From positions 779,501-843,500 of the forward strand of contig NC_009910.1 in the NCBI RefSeq assembly GCF_000002415.2: a stretch of 64,000 bases of DNA. The letters run 5' to 3'. Source of the stretch: Plasmodium vivax (lineage: Eukaryota; Apicomplexa; Aconoidasida; Haemosporida; Plasmodiidae). The position numbers were made by a program, and so were the translations under genes. The notes under the pieces were generated by a model. The model searched no databases, was not told the origin of the DNA, and was given only the letters and a program-made list of their open reading frames with translations. Positions 10,809 to 21,313 of the stretch are shown one piece after another (within the stretch, counting starts at the first letter, position 1; each line of letters begins with the position of its first letter).

Positions 10809-11435
10809 CTACGTGCCGCTGAGCAAACTGCGGATGATGTTCTCTTTCGCGGAGGAGATGGCCTGGTTGAGGGGGGTGTGCTCCTGCAAGTCGCTCTCGT
10901 GCATGTACAGCCGGTTAATGATAACGTTCGGGTTCGTCTCCATGATGATCCCGCTATCGGCAATTTCGTCAAGTATTAAATAAATGGAATCTAATTTTTC
11001 CAAGAGTTGTTTCCTCCCGATTTGATTATTGGTTACACTTTCAAGGCATTGTTGCACCGTCTGCATAATCTCATGCAGAATGATTTCATTGTCTCCCTCG
11101 TCCCCCACGATGTAGATGCTCACATCGTTTATTAGCAAATAAAGGACAGTGAACTTACTAAGGATTAGCACTTCCGTTTCGCTGGAGTTCCCACCAAGCT
11201 TCCTAGCCTTCTCTGTAATATCATTTTCAAACATTTTTTGATCCTCCACTGTGCGTAGATTATTATACGTGTCTTCGAATGGGTAGCTGATCGAATCTCT
11301 GCTCGGGCTCTTGTGAATTAATTTGCTCTCTCCCTTCGGTAGGAACTGGTCATTGTAGTACTTTACCGCGATTCGCTTCCCATCGCTATCTAGGATGATT
11401 ATGGCGTCCAGCTGCCTGATCGACACGCCCTTCAT
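10809..11435 (-). CDS. coatomer subunit zeta
   Basis: A 208-residue protein read from a clean ATG to stop. It begins MKGVSIRQLDAIIILDSDGK and continues with a longin/adaptin small-chain fold, including FTVLYLLINDVSIYIVGDEG in the middle, as in coatomer zeta and the sigma chains of clathrin adaptors. The length fits zeta-COP (about 180-210). In other eukaryotes it is the small subunit of the COPI F-subcomplex that coats retrograde Golgi-to-ER vesicles. Single exon as read. It is convergent with CRK3 and divergent with CBP20. An AP-complex sigma chain is the main alternative, but the sequence after the start and the interior match zeta better. Confidence 0.88.
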   Translation of the reverse strand: MKGVSIRQLDAIIILDSDGKRIAVKYYNDQFLPKGESKLIHKSPSRDSISYPFEDTYNNLRTVEDQKMFENDITEKARKLGGNSSETEVLILSKFTVLYLLINDVSIYIVGDEGDNEIILHEIMQTVQQCLESVTNNQIGRKQLLEKLDSIYLILDEIADSGIIMETNPNVIINRLYMHESDLQEHTPLNQAISSAKENIIRSLLSGT

Positions 11436-12610
11436 CTTCTCCGCGGGGGGTTAGCAGTAGGGTGGTCAAGCGTTCTCGCCAAATGGAAACCGCTCCGTTT
11501 TGCTCGCCAAATGGGGGAGGTCTCAAAGCTGCTGTTTGGAGTTCCCCTTTCGTCAGGTAATTTCTTCGAAAGCGAAGTGGACACGGGGTGGCCTCACCTG
11601 CACGCGTTGACAAACAGGCAAAGGAGTTCCCTTCCGTTCTGAATGAACCACTTCAGGTGTACTCTGCGAACTTATGCGCAGCACGCTCTCTCCCTCTCGC
11701 GAAAATGCAGAAATGTTTGTAAGTTTGAACTGCTGTATTGGGTTGCCCTGTGCAGCTAGGCGAAGCGGGGAGCGGAATGGTGAAGGGGCTAAAGGTTGCT
11801 CTCCCCTCTCCGTCCGTTTGGGTTATTTTAAATTATATATTTTCAATTTTATATTTTTTTATTTTTTTTTATTTTTTTTTTTTTACTTTGCGTTCCTGCT
11901 CCCCACATTTTTAACCACCCCCGGGCAATATTTCCGCAGCTGCAGTGGGCCAATTACGCACAAGCAAATTCGTCGCCCACTATGCTTCTCCTTCCCCTCG
12001 CGGGCTGAACGTGCGAGCTCTTTCGGGGTGGTGACTACACAGTATGGCTATACGGGATGACCATAACGGGGCAAATCTCATTCGCACGGGAGGGGAGAAA
12101 CACACAGGTTTATTTATATGTATGCCCGAATGGCAGTTTCTTGTTCCCCCCAGTTGGCATCGGCAGGTACCACTACACGTATAAGCGTTACTCCAGCGGG
12201 GGAGGGCCCTTTTTTTTTTTCTTTACAGCACTGCGGGGTTTGCCTCACCCATTGGGGGTAACTATTGGAAGTAATTTTTTTGGGAAAAAAAAAAGGCCAA
12301 TCATACGAACTGCCCTTTCGCAGGAGCTGTAAAGTAGGCATTTCCTCCCCTCAGCCAACGCAGTCGTTTTTTTTTTTTTTTTTTTTTAAAGTGACGCACT
12401 TGCCCAGATTATATTTTTTTCCCCCATTTTGTGAGATATACATGTATTACTATAACATGCATATAAATAAAAACAATTGCGTATGCGTTTTTACTTTTAA
12501 GTCTGCATAAACTTCCTCTGGGCAGATCACCCAGCGCGCCTTTTTGTTTCCCTCCCCCTAAGGCAATCATTTCGGGTGAGCCGCCCTTCCCCAACGCGAA
12601 ATTTAAAAGC
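11436..12610. other. intergenic region between divergent zeta-COP and CBP20 genes
   Basis: Should contain both promoters. Long T-rich tracts lie at about 11850-11885 and 12367-12388 with shorter ones at 12205-12220. No supported gene. Confidence 0.6.
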
Positions 12611-13455
12611 ATGTCGCACTTGTACGAGGAGGTCTACAGGAAGAGGAAGTACTACGATAGGGCTCTCTGCAACGACTACGAGGACTGGCTGAACAAAATT
12701 CAGTTTTCCAAGACGGTGTACATTGGGAACTTGTCCATTTATACAACGGAGCAGCAGATTTATGAGGTAAGCAGGGGGCGCTCGTCCCGGGTAGGCCCGC
12801 GGCGTTACAGCTACGTCGCCACAGCTACATCGTTACAGCTACGTCGCCACACCGTCATCGCCGTACTCACTTCTCCCCCCCCACTTCTCCCCCCCCGCAG
12901 CACATGCGCCAGGCGGGAAACGTGGAAAACATAATCATGGGGCTGCACCGCACGGAGAAGTCGCCCTGCGGCTTCTGCTTCGTCGTCTACAGAAGCAAAG
13001 AGGGCTACACGCAGGCCGTGAACTTCCTAAACAACTCCATCCTCGACGGCAGAATCATACGGGTGGATGAGGACCTGGGCATAATCGGAAGGAGAAAATA
13101 TGGACGGGGAAAAACGGGGGTTCAGAAGCGAGACGAGAGAAATAAATACTATGACGAGGACCGACCTCAAGTCCTGGACCATTTAGCTGACAGTAGTTTC
13201 ATTTCGAAAAAGAGGAAGCTTAACAACGTCGGCGTGAGTGCCGCTCCGTACTATGAGAGGAATGTGAAGCAGAGGACCACCCTGTACCCCAGCTTTTCGC
13301 AGCCGGGCGACTTTAGGGTGAACAGGCCCGTCCACCTCAAGCCCACCGTTACCCTCTACCCCAATGTGCAGCACATGATGGCGTATAACAGGAATAAAAA
13401 TAGTGGCGGCTTGTACAGCTTTCACTCGAAAAGGGGCGGGAAGAGGCGAACGTGA
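12611..13455 (+). CDS. CBP20: nuclear cap-binding protein subunit 2 (CBP20), two exons
   Basis: Exons 12611-12766 and 12901-13455 give 236 residues. The 134-bp intron starts GTAAGC, ends CCCCCGCAG and is in phase 0, so reading continues YTTEQQIYE|HMRQAGNVENIIMG, matching CBP20. The single RRM has RNP2 VYIGNLS (~36) and RNP1 CGFCFVVY (~73), followed by the family-typical DEDLGIIGRRKYGRGKTG. The Tyr in RNP2 corresponds to a cap-stacking residue of human CBP20, and an N-terminal Tyr-rich stretch could supply the second. It binds the 7-methylguanosine cap of nuclear RNAs together with CBP80. The protein is longer than the human one (156 aa) because of a basic, Tyr-rich C-terminal tail. The intron carries a small CTACGTCGCCACAG-like repeat. 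Confidence 0.93.
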
Positions 13456-13855
13456 TGTGCACCGGAGGGGTTAGCAGCGTGGGGTTAGCAGCGGAGGGGT
13501 TGTACAGCAGTGGGGTTGTGTAGCAGTGGGAGAAAGAGAAGACCCCCCAGTTGACCGCTCCCCACACAGAGCCGCCTCTCCATTTGTGCACCCCACATTG
13601 AGCGTCCTGAGTTCCTCCCTCTTCTAACCCTCCCCCAAGGTGCACACACAGCAAGCCTTTTTTTTTTTTTTTTTTTTGTTTCAAAAATGCGTAAAGGTGG
13701 CACCCACCTGGCGTATTTTTTTTTAAAACCTCACCAAGTGGGAGATAACTCAAAAGGGGAAACCCAAATGGTCGTTTTATGTCTTCTTTGCGTTTGCGCG
13801 CTGCACGGGGGGAGGGGGCCCGCCGCTAGCACCGCCAACGCCGCCAAGCGATGGG
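13456..13855. other. intergenic region between convergent CBP20 and adenylate kinase genes
   Basis: A 3'-to-3' spacer with a GGGGTTAGCAGCG-like imperfect repeat at about 13470-13530 and a T run at about 13658-13677. No gene seen. Confidence 0.6.
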
Positions 13856-14551
13856 CTAAAGGTGCTGCCCCACGACGCGGTAGAAGCTGTCGAAGTCGCG
13901 CAGCCCCCGCTGTATCTCAAAATCGACGAGGTTGCAGTTCGAGTTTTTAAAAAAATTTATGAGATGCGAGTTGGTCGATTCGTACGTGTCCAGTCGGTGG
14001 GCAACAATTTCCTCCTCATCATCGCTCCTCCTCTGTAGCTTTGGGTTACCCTTGCACTTTTCACACTCGGGGGGGGGAAGAATAGGAGGCATATCATACG
14101 GGTCGTCTCGAATATGGGCAATGTTAAAATTTCTGTTACATTCATGGCAAATTCTCCTCCCCATAATTTTTTTAAGGAGGATGTGCCTCGGCATGTGTAT
14201 ATTGACGAACAGATCTATGCTGGTAATTTCGACTAGCTGTTTACACTGCAATAAGTTCCGTGGGAAGCCATCCAAAATGAACCCCTTAAAGTGGCCATCC
14301 TGTGCTGTCACCTTGGCTATTTCGCCCTTCACTATTTTTACGACCAACTCATCTGCGACTAGGTTTCCACTCGTAACTACTTTGTGAATTTCTCTCCCTA
14401 TGGTAGTTTTATTTTTTATTTCGTCCCTCAGTATGCTCCCCATGTTTATGTGCTTGAGCTTTTCTTTCTTGGACAGGATCTCCGCGAAGGTGCCCTTCCC
14501 CACCCCGGGCGCGCCGAACAGAACGATTTTCACGGGGCCCTTTGCCTTCAT
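13856..14551 (-). CDS. GAK: adenylate kinase family, probable GTP:AMP phosphotransferase
   Basis: A 231-residue nucleoside monophosphate kinase. The P-loop GAPGVGKGT lies at about residues 13-21, followed by an NMP-binding region and the family signature FILDGFPRN. The LID carries two Cys pairs, CHEC and CEKC, that would form a structural zinc site as in long-type adenylate kinases. It transfers phosphate to AMP; the donor (ATP or GTP) cannot be read from the sequence. I favour the GTP:AMP enzyme because, from memory, the P. falciparum gene next to CBP20 has that annotation. There is no convincing N-terminal presequence. The ATG at 14551 is chosen because it directly precedes the strand leading into the P-loop. 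Three 20-bp repeats lie just upstream. Confidence 0.88.
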   Translation of the reverse strand: MKAKGPVKIVLFGAPGVGKGTFAEILSKKEKLKHINMGSILRDEIKNKTTIGREIHKVVTSGNLVADELVVKIVKGEIAKVTAQDGHFKGFILDGFPRNLLQCKQLVEITSIDLFVNIHMPRHILLKKIMGRRICHECNRNFNIAHIRDDPYDMPPILPPPECEKCKGNPKLQRRSDDEEEIVAHRLDTYESTNSHLINFFKNSNCNLVDFEIQRGLRDFDSFYRVVGQHL

Positions 14552-14560
14552 GGTTGCTCT

Positions 14561-14620
14561 GGTGGGCAGGCGGGTGATCTGTTGGGTAGGCGGTTACTCT
14601 GTTGGCCAGGCGGTTATTCC
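14561..14620. repeat. three 20-bp tandem units directly upstream of the adenylate kinase ATG
   Basis: Three imperfect 20-bp units with the core GTTGGSYAGGCGGTTAYTCT begin 10 bp upstream of the start codon, so they lie in the 5' UTR or core promoter. Confidence 0.75.
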
Positions 14621-15654
14621 TCTTTTGCTAGTACTCTTCCGAGAAGGCGTGCATATGCTTACATTTTTGTACGTGGGCAGATTTGCCCTCACGCATCTAA
14701 CTCAGTTAGGGTCGCTTTCCTGTGAGGGCTCCTCCTCCCTTGCGTCTGTTTCGCTGCGCACATGTGCATGCGCTTATGAGTGACGTCCTCCCCGCCGCGG
14801 CAGCTACACCAGCGGTTAGCACAGTTGGAAGGATGCGCAGTAATGAGCAAAGGAGTTGCTCCTACCCCATGGCAATCAGCACGGCATCTATACTTGAGCC
14901 GCCTCACTTGTGCGTTTAAAAATGGGGGGACCTTCTTTCAGGAGGAAGAGGAAGGATTTTAGAACCCATTCGTCTCGCTCTGCGGTGAGAAGTGAAGGGC
15001 ACTCCCCTCAGTCAACCACATTGTTGAAGTGAAAGCAAATATGAGCCTTTCACAAAGGTGGACGTTTTATCTGCGAATTGTTTGGTGGGCTGAACAGGGG
15101 GGGGAACCTCCAAGGGGGCTCTGCGTAGAATGGTATAATCATACTTCGTTTCCCTACCGAGGTGACCGCACCTGGCCGAGTGTCCCTCTCCACCCCGCTG
15201 CGCCCTACCGTGCGACACGAGGGAAAAATCAGATGCGTTCAAGGTGCATCTACGTGGGTTAACGTGCATCTACATGGCTTAACGTGCATCAACGTGGGTC
15301 GCATCAAAACGCCCAAAAGTTCGACGCGGAGGGAAAAAAAAAAAAGAAACCATTTGGAGGCGAACTCCGCAGGGAAGCACCTCTACATATGTTCGAGAAG
15401 AGCTTCCACACAGTTCGCAAATGCGACGCGCACAGGGTGGGGCACCACATGGGGGGAGAGCGCCGTCAAAGAGGGGAAGATGCAAAACGGGCTGTTCTTT
15501 CTTTCTTCCAATCGCTTCGCTTCTCCCACTGAGCAGATAAAACTGCACACGGCAGTTTGTACTAGCACACCATGGGCTATGCCTGTTTGGCACTACAGCC
15601 TCGGCGGAGTCATATGCCCCCCACCAACTCCAGTTGGCATAACTTCCTCACCCC
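14621..15654. other. intergenic region upstream of adenylate kinase, downstream of the Tic22-like gene
   Basis: No supported gene. It contains three 20-bp units of the GTGCATCTACGTGGGTTAAC type at 15243-15302 and an A-rich tract at about 15332-15347. Confidence 0.55.
15243..15302. repeat. three 20-bp tandem units
   Basis: Three imperfect copies of a GTGCATCTACGTGGGTTAAC-like unit, noncoding. Confidence 0.7.
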
Positions 15655-17073
15655 CTAATCGTACAAATAATCCGCAATTAAATAATTCAAGTTTTTCCTA
15701 AACGACCTGAACAAGTCATAATTTATTCTCTGGAAAAGCTTCTTCGTGTAAAAGGAGAGCAAGTTGGTCCTCTCTGCAGGCAATTTCTCTTCATAAGGGG
15801 AGCTGCCCATGGGCACAAAAAAAATGTTGTAAAAAGGATGTACCTTCCCCTCGTTGGCCATTTTTAAGAGAGCTAATAAATTTTCAAAGGAGTTCAACTT
15901 GATGCTCGGAGAGGGAAGACAGTATTCGTGAAAATGGCCTTTAAATTTATCCAAAAAGATTTTGTAAAATTGGCTAGCTTGTTCGTAGGAGAAGAAGATG
16001 GGTACGTACTTCTTCTTGTCTCGCGTTTCTAGCTGTATGATGAGGGAGGCACGACCGTCATTGGACCCATCCAGTGTGTATGTTAGAAACACATTTGGGT
16101 ATAACTCCACCCGGATATCCTTCTTCAAACTCTGGCGAAAAAACAGCTCATAAAAACGCTTTTTAATCGCCGATCTTTGTAGAGTTACCCTATTGATGTA
16201 GTACACAGGGGTGCCATAAAAAACCTTTTTATTCTTTAACACATGTTGGAGTTGGTCGTAATGAGGGACTAAGACAAAATCGATTGTGTTGCTGTGGGAG
16301 TCTTTAAGCTCCAGGAAATGTTTCAAGTTGGTTGATTTGATCTTAGACCCAAAGAACAGCTTATTGTTTTTTTTTTCTTTTAAATTTTTATTAAACAGGT
16401 GTAATATATCATCTCTGTACGCTTCTGCAGTTTTCAAATCGAAGAAAAAAATTCCAACGGCGTCATTGTTTTGTATGTTTTTTAAATTGATTTCTCTCCG
16501 TTTGTTTTGGTTAACTTTTAACAAGGGGAACAGCTCCGTCCCCTCGCGGCCATTTTTTTCGAGCGTTACATCGTCCTGTTGGTTGTCCCCGCGGGCGGGC
16601 GGGGGTCCTCCCCGTGGGTTAGCGGCGTTACTAGGGGGTGCTTCCCCCTTTGGGAGTGCTTCCCCATTTGTGGGTACCTCCCCACTTTTTTCCTTCCCCA
16701 CATGCTTCTCTATTTCCTCCTCTGCTTGTCTCCCGGTTGGCTCCCCCCTGCTGTAGTCCAAGCTGAAGGACAAAATCGCCTCGTCAAATTCGTTGGTCAC
16801 AACAAACAGGGGCACGTTTTCCAAATTTTTCATTTCATACTTGTTTTCTTTCTTTTTAAAAAAAATAAAATTCAGTTTTTTTAACAATTTGAGATTTCCC
16901 GAGTGGTGTGTGATTTCGCCCTTTATCGGATTGATTACATGCACAGGCGCTTGCCTCTGCGGGGCTCCTATTTTTCTACCTTCCAGCTGCACCCCCCGAT
17001 GTGGTGACCCACTTAGGTAAAGGAGAATAATTAAACATCTCGGTAGGAGCCTCTTCAAAGGTGGGAGATGCAT
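15655..17073 (-). CDS. Tic22-like protein, putative apicoplast import factor
   Basis: A 472-residue protein. A hydrophobic segment near residues 9-22 (LLPRCLIILLYLSG) looks like a signal sequence and is followed by a basic stretch, the layout expected for apicoplast targeting. The body resembles the Tic22 family: NVPLFVVTNEFDEAILSFSL near residue 85, then after a low-complexity insert VGIFFFDLKTAEAYRDDIL, later GTPVYYINRVTL, and a C-terminal KKYVPIFFSYEQASQFYKIF corresponding to the second Tic22 half. In plants and apicomplexans Tic22 acts in the intermembrane space as a chaperone for protein import; here the outermost apicoplast membranes would be the site. The match is by eye on short motifs, so the family call is moderate. 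The low-complexity insert (~100-170) is rich in Gly, Pro and Glu. The start ATG is followed directly by the signal. Confidence 0.55.
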   Translation of the reverse strand: MHLPPLKRLLPRCLIILLYLSGSPHRGVQLEGRKIGAPQRQAPVHVINPIKGEITHHSGNLKLLKKLNFIFFKKKENKYEMKNLENVPLFVVTNEFDEAILSFSLDYSRGEPTGRQAEEEIEKHVGKEKSGEVPTNGEALPKGEAPPSNAANPRGGPPPARGDNQQDDVTLEKNGREGTELFPLLKVNQNKRREINLKNIQNNDAVGIFFFDLKTAEAYRDDILHLFNKNLKEKKNNKLFFGSKIKSTNLKHFLELKDSHSNTIDFVLVPHYDQLQHVLKNKKVFYGTPVYYINRVTLQRSAIKKRFYELFFRQSLKKDIRVELYPNVFLTYTLDGSNDGRASLIIQLETRDKKKYVPIFFSYEQASQFYKIFLDKFKGHFHEYCLPSPSIKLNSFENLLALLKMANEGKVHPFYNIFFVPMGSSPYEEKLPAERTNLLSFYTKKLFQRINYDLFRSFRKNLNYLIADYLYD

Positions 17074-17967
17074 TTTACTTCGCGCGAGTCAGCTTCTATG
17101 GTGTGTGTGCGAGCGGACCTGAACATCCGCCCCCTCCCCCACGGGGTTGCCCCTACACATCAGAGGTTGCCTCTACACCGCGGAGGTTTGCTCTACACTG
17201 CAGAGGTTTGCTCTACACCGCAGGGTTTGCTCTACACTGCAGAGGTTTGCTCTACACCGCAGAGTTTGCCCCTTCGGCGTCCCACATTTCGAGGGCCCCC
17301 AAGGCGAAACGGACTGAAGGAGCGTGCGGAAAAAAAAACGCTACAAGTTTGCGAAGTGGTGGCAGGGCGAACTGGTAAAATTGCGAAATCGCGAGTTCGT
17401 CATGTTGTGTACCGTACTGTGCTGTGTTGCGCTTTCTGTGTTCACTTCGCGTTCGCCGGGTTTGGCTCTTTTGCCTAATTGTGTTTTTTTTTTTTTATGA
17501 CCTGTTCATATTTTTTTTTTATATTTGTTCTTTTTTTTTTTTTTTTTTTAAATCTGTTCATACGTTTTTTTTTACAATATGTTAATATGTAAATATTTTT
17601 TTTTTTTTTTTTTTTTGTGTTTTTTTTTTGTTTTCCCCGCCGCAGGTTGCCGCTCCTTCTTGAGGTCCTCTAAACTGTACGGTGAGGCGAAGCAGCTCAG
17701 TTCAGACTGACACCTGTGCTTTTCCCCTTAATTTTTTATTTTTTGTCTCCCCGCCGCTTAACTCACGGGGGTACATATATATGTATACATATATGTGCAC
17801 ACATTTTTTCACACCTGTGTGTGCCCCCTAAGCGCGCGATTTCCCCCGGCGAGCAGTCGCTCCGTTGAATTTCGGCGCGTGTAGAGTGGGGTTCGTTGAG
17901 CATAACCGCCAGCGAAGCAACCGCGAACGAAGCAGCCGTGAACGAAGTTGCCGCTACTCGCCGAACC
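17074..17967. other. intergenic region between divergent Tic22-like and RING genes
   Basis: Shared promoter region. Close to the Tic22-like ATG it holds a 20-bp minisatellite; farther on it has many T tracts (17485-17545, 17595-17635) and a TATG/CATA-rich stretch at about 17768-17800. No gene seen. Confidence 0.6.
17161..17270. repeat. 20-bp minisatellite with CTGCAG cores
   Basis: About 5.5 copies of CAGAGGTTTGCTCTACACYG, about 90 bp upstream of the Tic22-like ATG. Each unit contains the inverted pair CTCTACAC...GCAGAG, so single units and neighbours could pair. Confidence 0.85.
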
Positions 17968-20160
17968 ATGAGGGAGCTGCCGCGGCCCTACCCCAGGCGC
18001 ACCGCCAACAGCGGCCAAAGCAGCAGCCTAGTCGCCACGATGAGTGAAATGCAAACTGACGCGGACTACATGCAGCAACTCAGGTGGAACATAAAGACCA
18101 AGGTGGACATCCTAATGAGCAAGCTATTCCCCATAACGAAAAAAATAGAGGAAAAGAGATTTATAGTCATAATAGAAAAAAAAAAAAATTATGATAACTT
18201 CCGATGCCCCATATGCATGTTGATCCTGTACAAGCCAGTGAGAACAAAATGTGGCCACATGTTTTGCAAGGAGTGTATAGACTCCGTTTTAAAAAAATTC
18301 GACTACTGCCCCATGTGCAGGGAAAACATAAAGGACTTCAAATTGGCCCACGTGCGGAATAGCTGCTTGGGCAAGGAGTACACAGATATAAAAATCAGGT
18401 GCTGGCGGTGCAAGGAGGTTACAGATATAGAGCATTATGAGGCCCACCTGCAGAGGCACTTGGATGATGGGGATGGTGGAAGAAATAGCTTCTGGGGTGG
18501 GAGTGGCGTCCCTACCTGCCTCGTCACCGGCGCCACCCCGGGAAGCGCCTCATGTCTAGGGGCAACCCTACAAGGTGACTCGACAGACCCGCTCCTTCGA
18601 GCGCTAAGCCCATTCCTCAACAAACGAATGAACGTAGCAAATAGGGACGAATTCGTGGAAGCTGTGAGGGAGAACCACCTCAACACAGACATACACAGTG
18701 TGCATCTGCTGTTTGGGAAAAGGGCCGAAAGGGAACCTCCCAATGGGAGGGAACCCGGGTTAAGGAGTTCTTATGGAAGCCAAAGTGGGAACCCAAAAAT
18801 ATGTCGAAGCAGGAACCCAAGTGAAGAACACTGCGAAATGATCAGCATGGATCACATCACATGGGATGCATTCATCCTTGTGCAAATAAAAAGGGAGAAA
18901 AAGAAGCAAAGGTGTAAAGTAGACGTACCAAACGACGATAAAGCATACAGTTCTGTGTTGCCCCCTCCAACTGGGGACCTGAAAGGAGAAGACAAATGGG
19001 AGGACTCCCCCCCGGATAGGAAGGATCGCCCTACGCAACTTAGCAGGAGGGATGTCCTATACACATCAGACAGTTTTGAAGCTTACCAAAAGAGGAAATT
19101 AAAAAAAAATAAAACGAACAGGTATTTTTATGTCCTCCTGGAGTACAACACGAGGGGGTTGTTTTTCACCCCCATGAAAAATATTCCCCTGTTTAAAGAT
19201 ATGCACATGGAGAGGAGTGTCACTTATAGGCGTACAGACAGGAGTGCAGGCAGAAGTGCAGACAAGCGGGGCGAAGCGCATGACGTGGGGGGGGGAAAAG
19301 GGGACCCCCCTGCCCCCGACGAGCAGCTAATTGACGTCCTAGTCCAGCTGAATGAAAAAGTAAAATCCAAAACCTACCACAAGTACCGGTACAATGCCGT
19401 TCACCTATTTCATGAGTTTGCAAATTGGTACTGCAGTAACGAACGGGGAGATACTCAAATGGCTGTAAAAAGAACCCATTTTAAGAACCCCCACCTGGAA
19501 GATCCCGAATTGATGCTTCTCCTCTTTTATTTGAAATACGAATGTACCATGCCGGGAAACGTCGACTACGGTGCTATGTATTCCTGTGCAAATTTTTTAA
19601 GCAAACTGATGAGCCCCTCGAAAGAAGCTCACCAAGCTGTGTTCGTGACGGGTGTGTACACATATAAGGAGAGTACACCCCCTCGGGGGAAGCGCCGTCC
19701 GGGGGGGGAACACACAAGAAAGTCAAATTCGCTTGCAGGCGTTTCAAACATCTCCTTAAGAAAGGCAGACATCAACGTTCACTTTGTGCTCCGCGTGCGG
19801 CGGGGGAGGCAACAGGCAAGATTAGCGGCAAGAATAGCGTCAGGCGTAGGGGCAGAGGCAGAGGCAAACCAGCACCAAGTGACGGCCCAACCCAACGGAC
19901 ACCTACACCATTGTGATGACGCCGCGGATGTGTGCTACCTTCAGCTCTCCTACTCTGAGACGGGCTTCCAGTGGGACGTCAGCGAGTCGCTAGAATTTTT
20001 AAAGGCCAAAAAAAATGTGCCTTACAAAGAGATGAGTGTCTTTTTTAGCATCGACAGATTGATACTGTGCCTTTTCAACGTGCGAAGGAAGAAGTACAGC
20101 CCCCTATTTTGGAACTCCGCCCACCTGCTGCAGTACCTCTTGCACTTTTGCGCCGACTGA
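17968..20160 (+). CDS. RING-finger protein, putative E3 ubiquitin ligase
   Basis: 730 residues from ATG 17968; a second in-frame ATG at 18040 gives 706 and is a reasonable alternative. The frame is open farther upstream but without an ATG. A C3HC4 RING finger lies at about residues 80-121: CPIC, then CGHMFCKEC and CPMC. It is preceded by a helix-like segment, giving a start similar in layout to BRCA1-type RINGs. Directly after it comes IRCWRCKEV...HYEAHLQRH, a possible second zinc site. The remaining 550 residues contain no recognised domain; they alternate hydrophilic linkers with conserved-looking blocks (VLLEYNTRGLFFTPMKNIPL, the final YSPLFWNSAHLLQYLLHF). RING proteins recruit E2 enzymes; the substrate is unknown. 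Convergent with RPL15. Confidence 0.85.
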   Translation: MRELPRPYPRRTANSGQSSSLVATMSEMQTDADYMQQLRWNIKTKVDILMSKLFPITKKIEEKRFIVIIEKKKNYDNFRCPICMLILYKPVRTKCGHMFCKECIDSVLKKFDYCPMCRENIKDFKLAHVRNSCLGKEYTDIKIRCWRCKEVTDIEHYEAHLQRHLDDGDGGRNSFWGGSGVPTCLVTGATPGSASCLGATLQGDSTDPLLRALSPFLNKRMNVANRDEFVEAVRENHLNTDIHSVHLLFGKRAEREPPNGREPGLRSSYGSQSGNPKICRSRNPSEEHCEMISMDHITWDAFILVQIKREKKKQRCKVDVPNDDKAYSSVLPPPTGDLKGEDKWEDSPPDRKDRPTQLSRRDVLYTSDSFEAYQKRKLKKNKTNRYFYVLLEYNTRGLFFTPMKNIPLFKDMHMERSVTYRRTDRSAGRSADKRGEAHDVGGGKGDPPAPDEQLIDVLVQLNEKVKSKTYHKYRYNAVHLFHEFANWYCSNERGDTQMAVKRTHFKNPHLEDPELMLLLFYLKYECTMPGNVDYGAMYSCANFLSKLMSPSKEAHQAVFVTGVYTYKESTPPRGKRRPGGEHTRKSNSLAGVSNISLRKADINVHFVLRVRRGRQQARLAARIASGVGAEAEANQHQVTAQPNGHLHHCDDAADVCYLQLSYSETGFQWDVSESLEFLKAKKNVPYKEMSVFFSIDRLILCLFNVRRKKYSPLFWNSAHLLQYLLHFCAD

Positions 20161-21313
20161 GGGGGGTGTGCACGGCAAAGTGGCCCCCTCAGCGGTCACC
20201 CTGCGGCTGCGTTGCAAACCTCCGCATCAGCGCTTCACACGTATTTTACCTTCGCGCAGCCGTTTTGGGGTTTCCACAAGTTTGCCGAGTCGCCCCTCCT
20301 GCGGTGTATTTCTCCGCCCAAGTGACGACCCAGTCGAATTAACTCCCTTACCCTCCCCGTTTGGGTAACATATATTTTTTTTTTTTTTGTGAACAAGTTG
20401 AGGTGACTACTCCGTTGTGGTGGTCAGTCGGACAGACCAGCTGGGCTGCTTCCTGAGGGTTGCCTTTCCACCCCACCTGTTTACACCACTTTGGGGGGGT
20501 AACACTCCATTGGCGAAGCGGCTACGGCACCATCATCGATGCAGGCTCTGCAGTTCACATCAGCGTGGTGTGACTAACCGTATGGGAAAAACAAAAGCCC
20601 CCAATTTGGGATTGCCATTTGTGGGACTCCCTTATGGCGTCATCACTTCCTTTTCCGTTTTCCGCACCTTCGGCACTTTCTCTGGGTGAGAAGTTTGGAA
20701 AAGTGCGCGCCCCTTTGCACAATCAACTGTGTGGGCAGGCAACCGTGTGGGCAGTCAACCGTGTGAGCAGTCCCCCGTGTGAGCATTACCATGCTGGTGT
20801 TTTTAAAAAATCGTTTTTTTATTTTTCGAGCGGGGGCAGTGGCGAAGGTCTCTGTTCAGGCAAGGCATGCGTACACGTAACAAAAAGGAGGTGGCCCCTC
20901 TGAAACGCAGCGCACAGGTGTACGCAAGGGGGGGGTTTACACAGCCGGGGTGGTCTTTACACACATAGGTAGATACATACGTACATGCACTGGTCTGTGT
21001 GCTTATGCATGCGCATATATTTGCACAAACACAGCGCGCATGTCCGCGCGTGCAGGGGTCAGTCGGCTTACCGAAACGGGCCATCTTCTCGCATGGAAAA
21101 AAAATTTGAAAAAACTTTTAATTAAAGATAGGGAATGCGGGTGGGAGTTTTTTCTTACAATCGCCGTTGGCACTTTCGCCACGCATCTGTTCTGGGTACC
21201 TTTCGGGCTGGTCTCGTTTCGGTTTCTTTCCCTTCCTCACTGCTCCCCCATTCTTTTACGCCTCGCACCCGCTGCATTTCCACCCCTCACATAGGCACCT
21301 ACATACCGAGCGA
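20161..21313. other. intergenic region between convergent RING and L15 genes
   Basis: 3'-to-3' spacer. It has an ACCGTGTGRGCAG-like short repeat at about 20735-20790 and a GTGC/CATA-rich alternating stretch at about 20955-21050. No gene seen. Confidence 0.6.
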
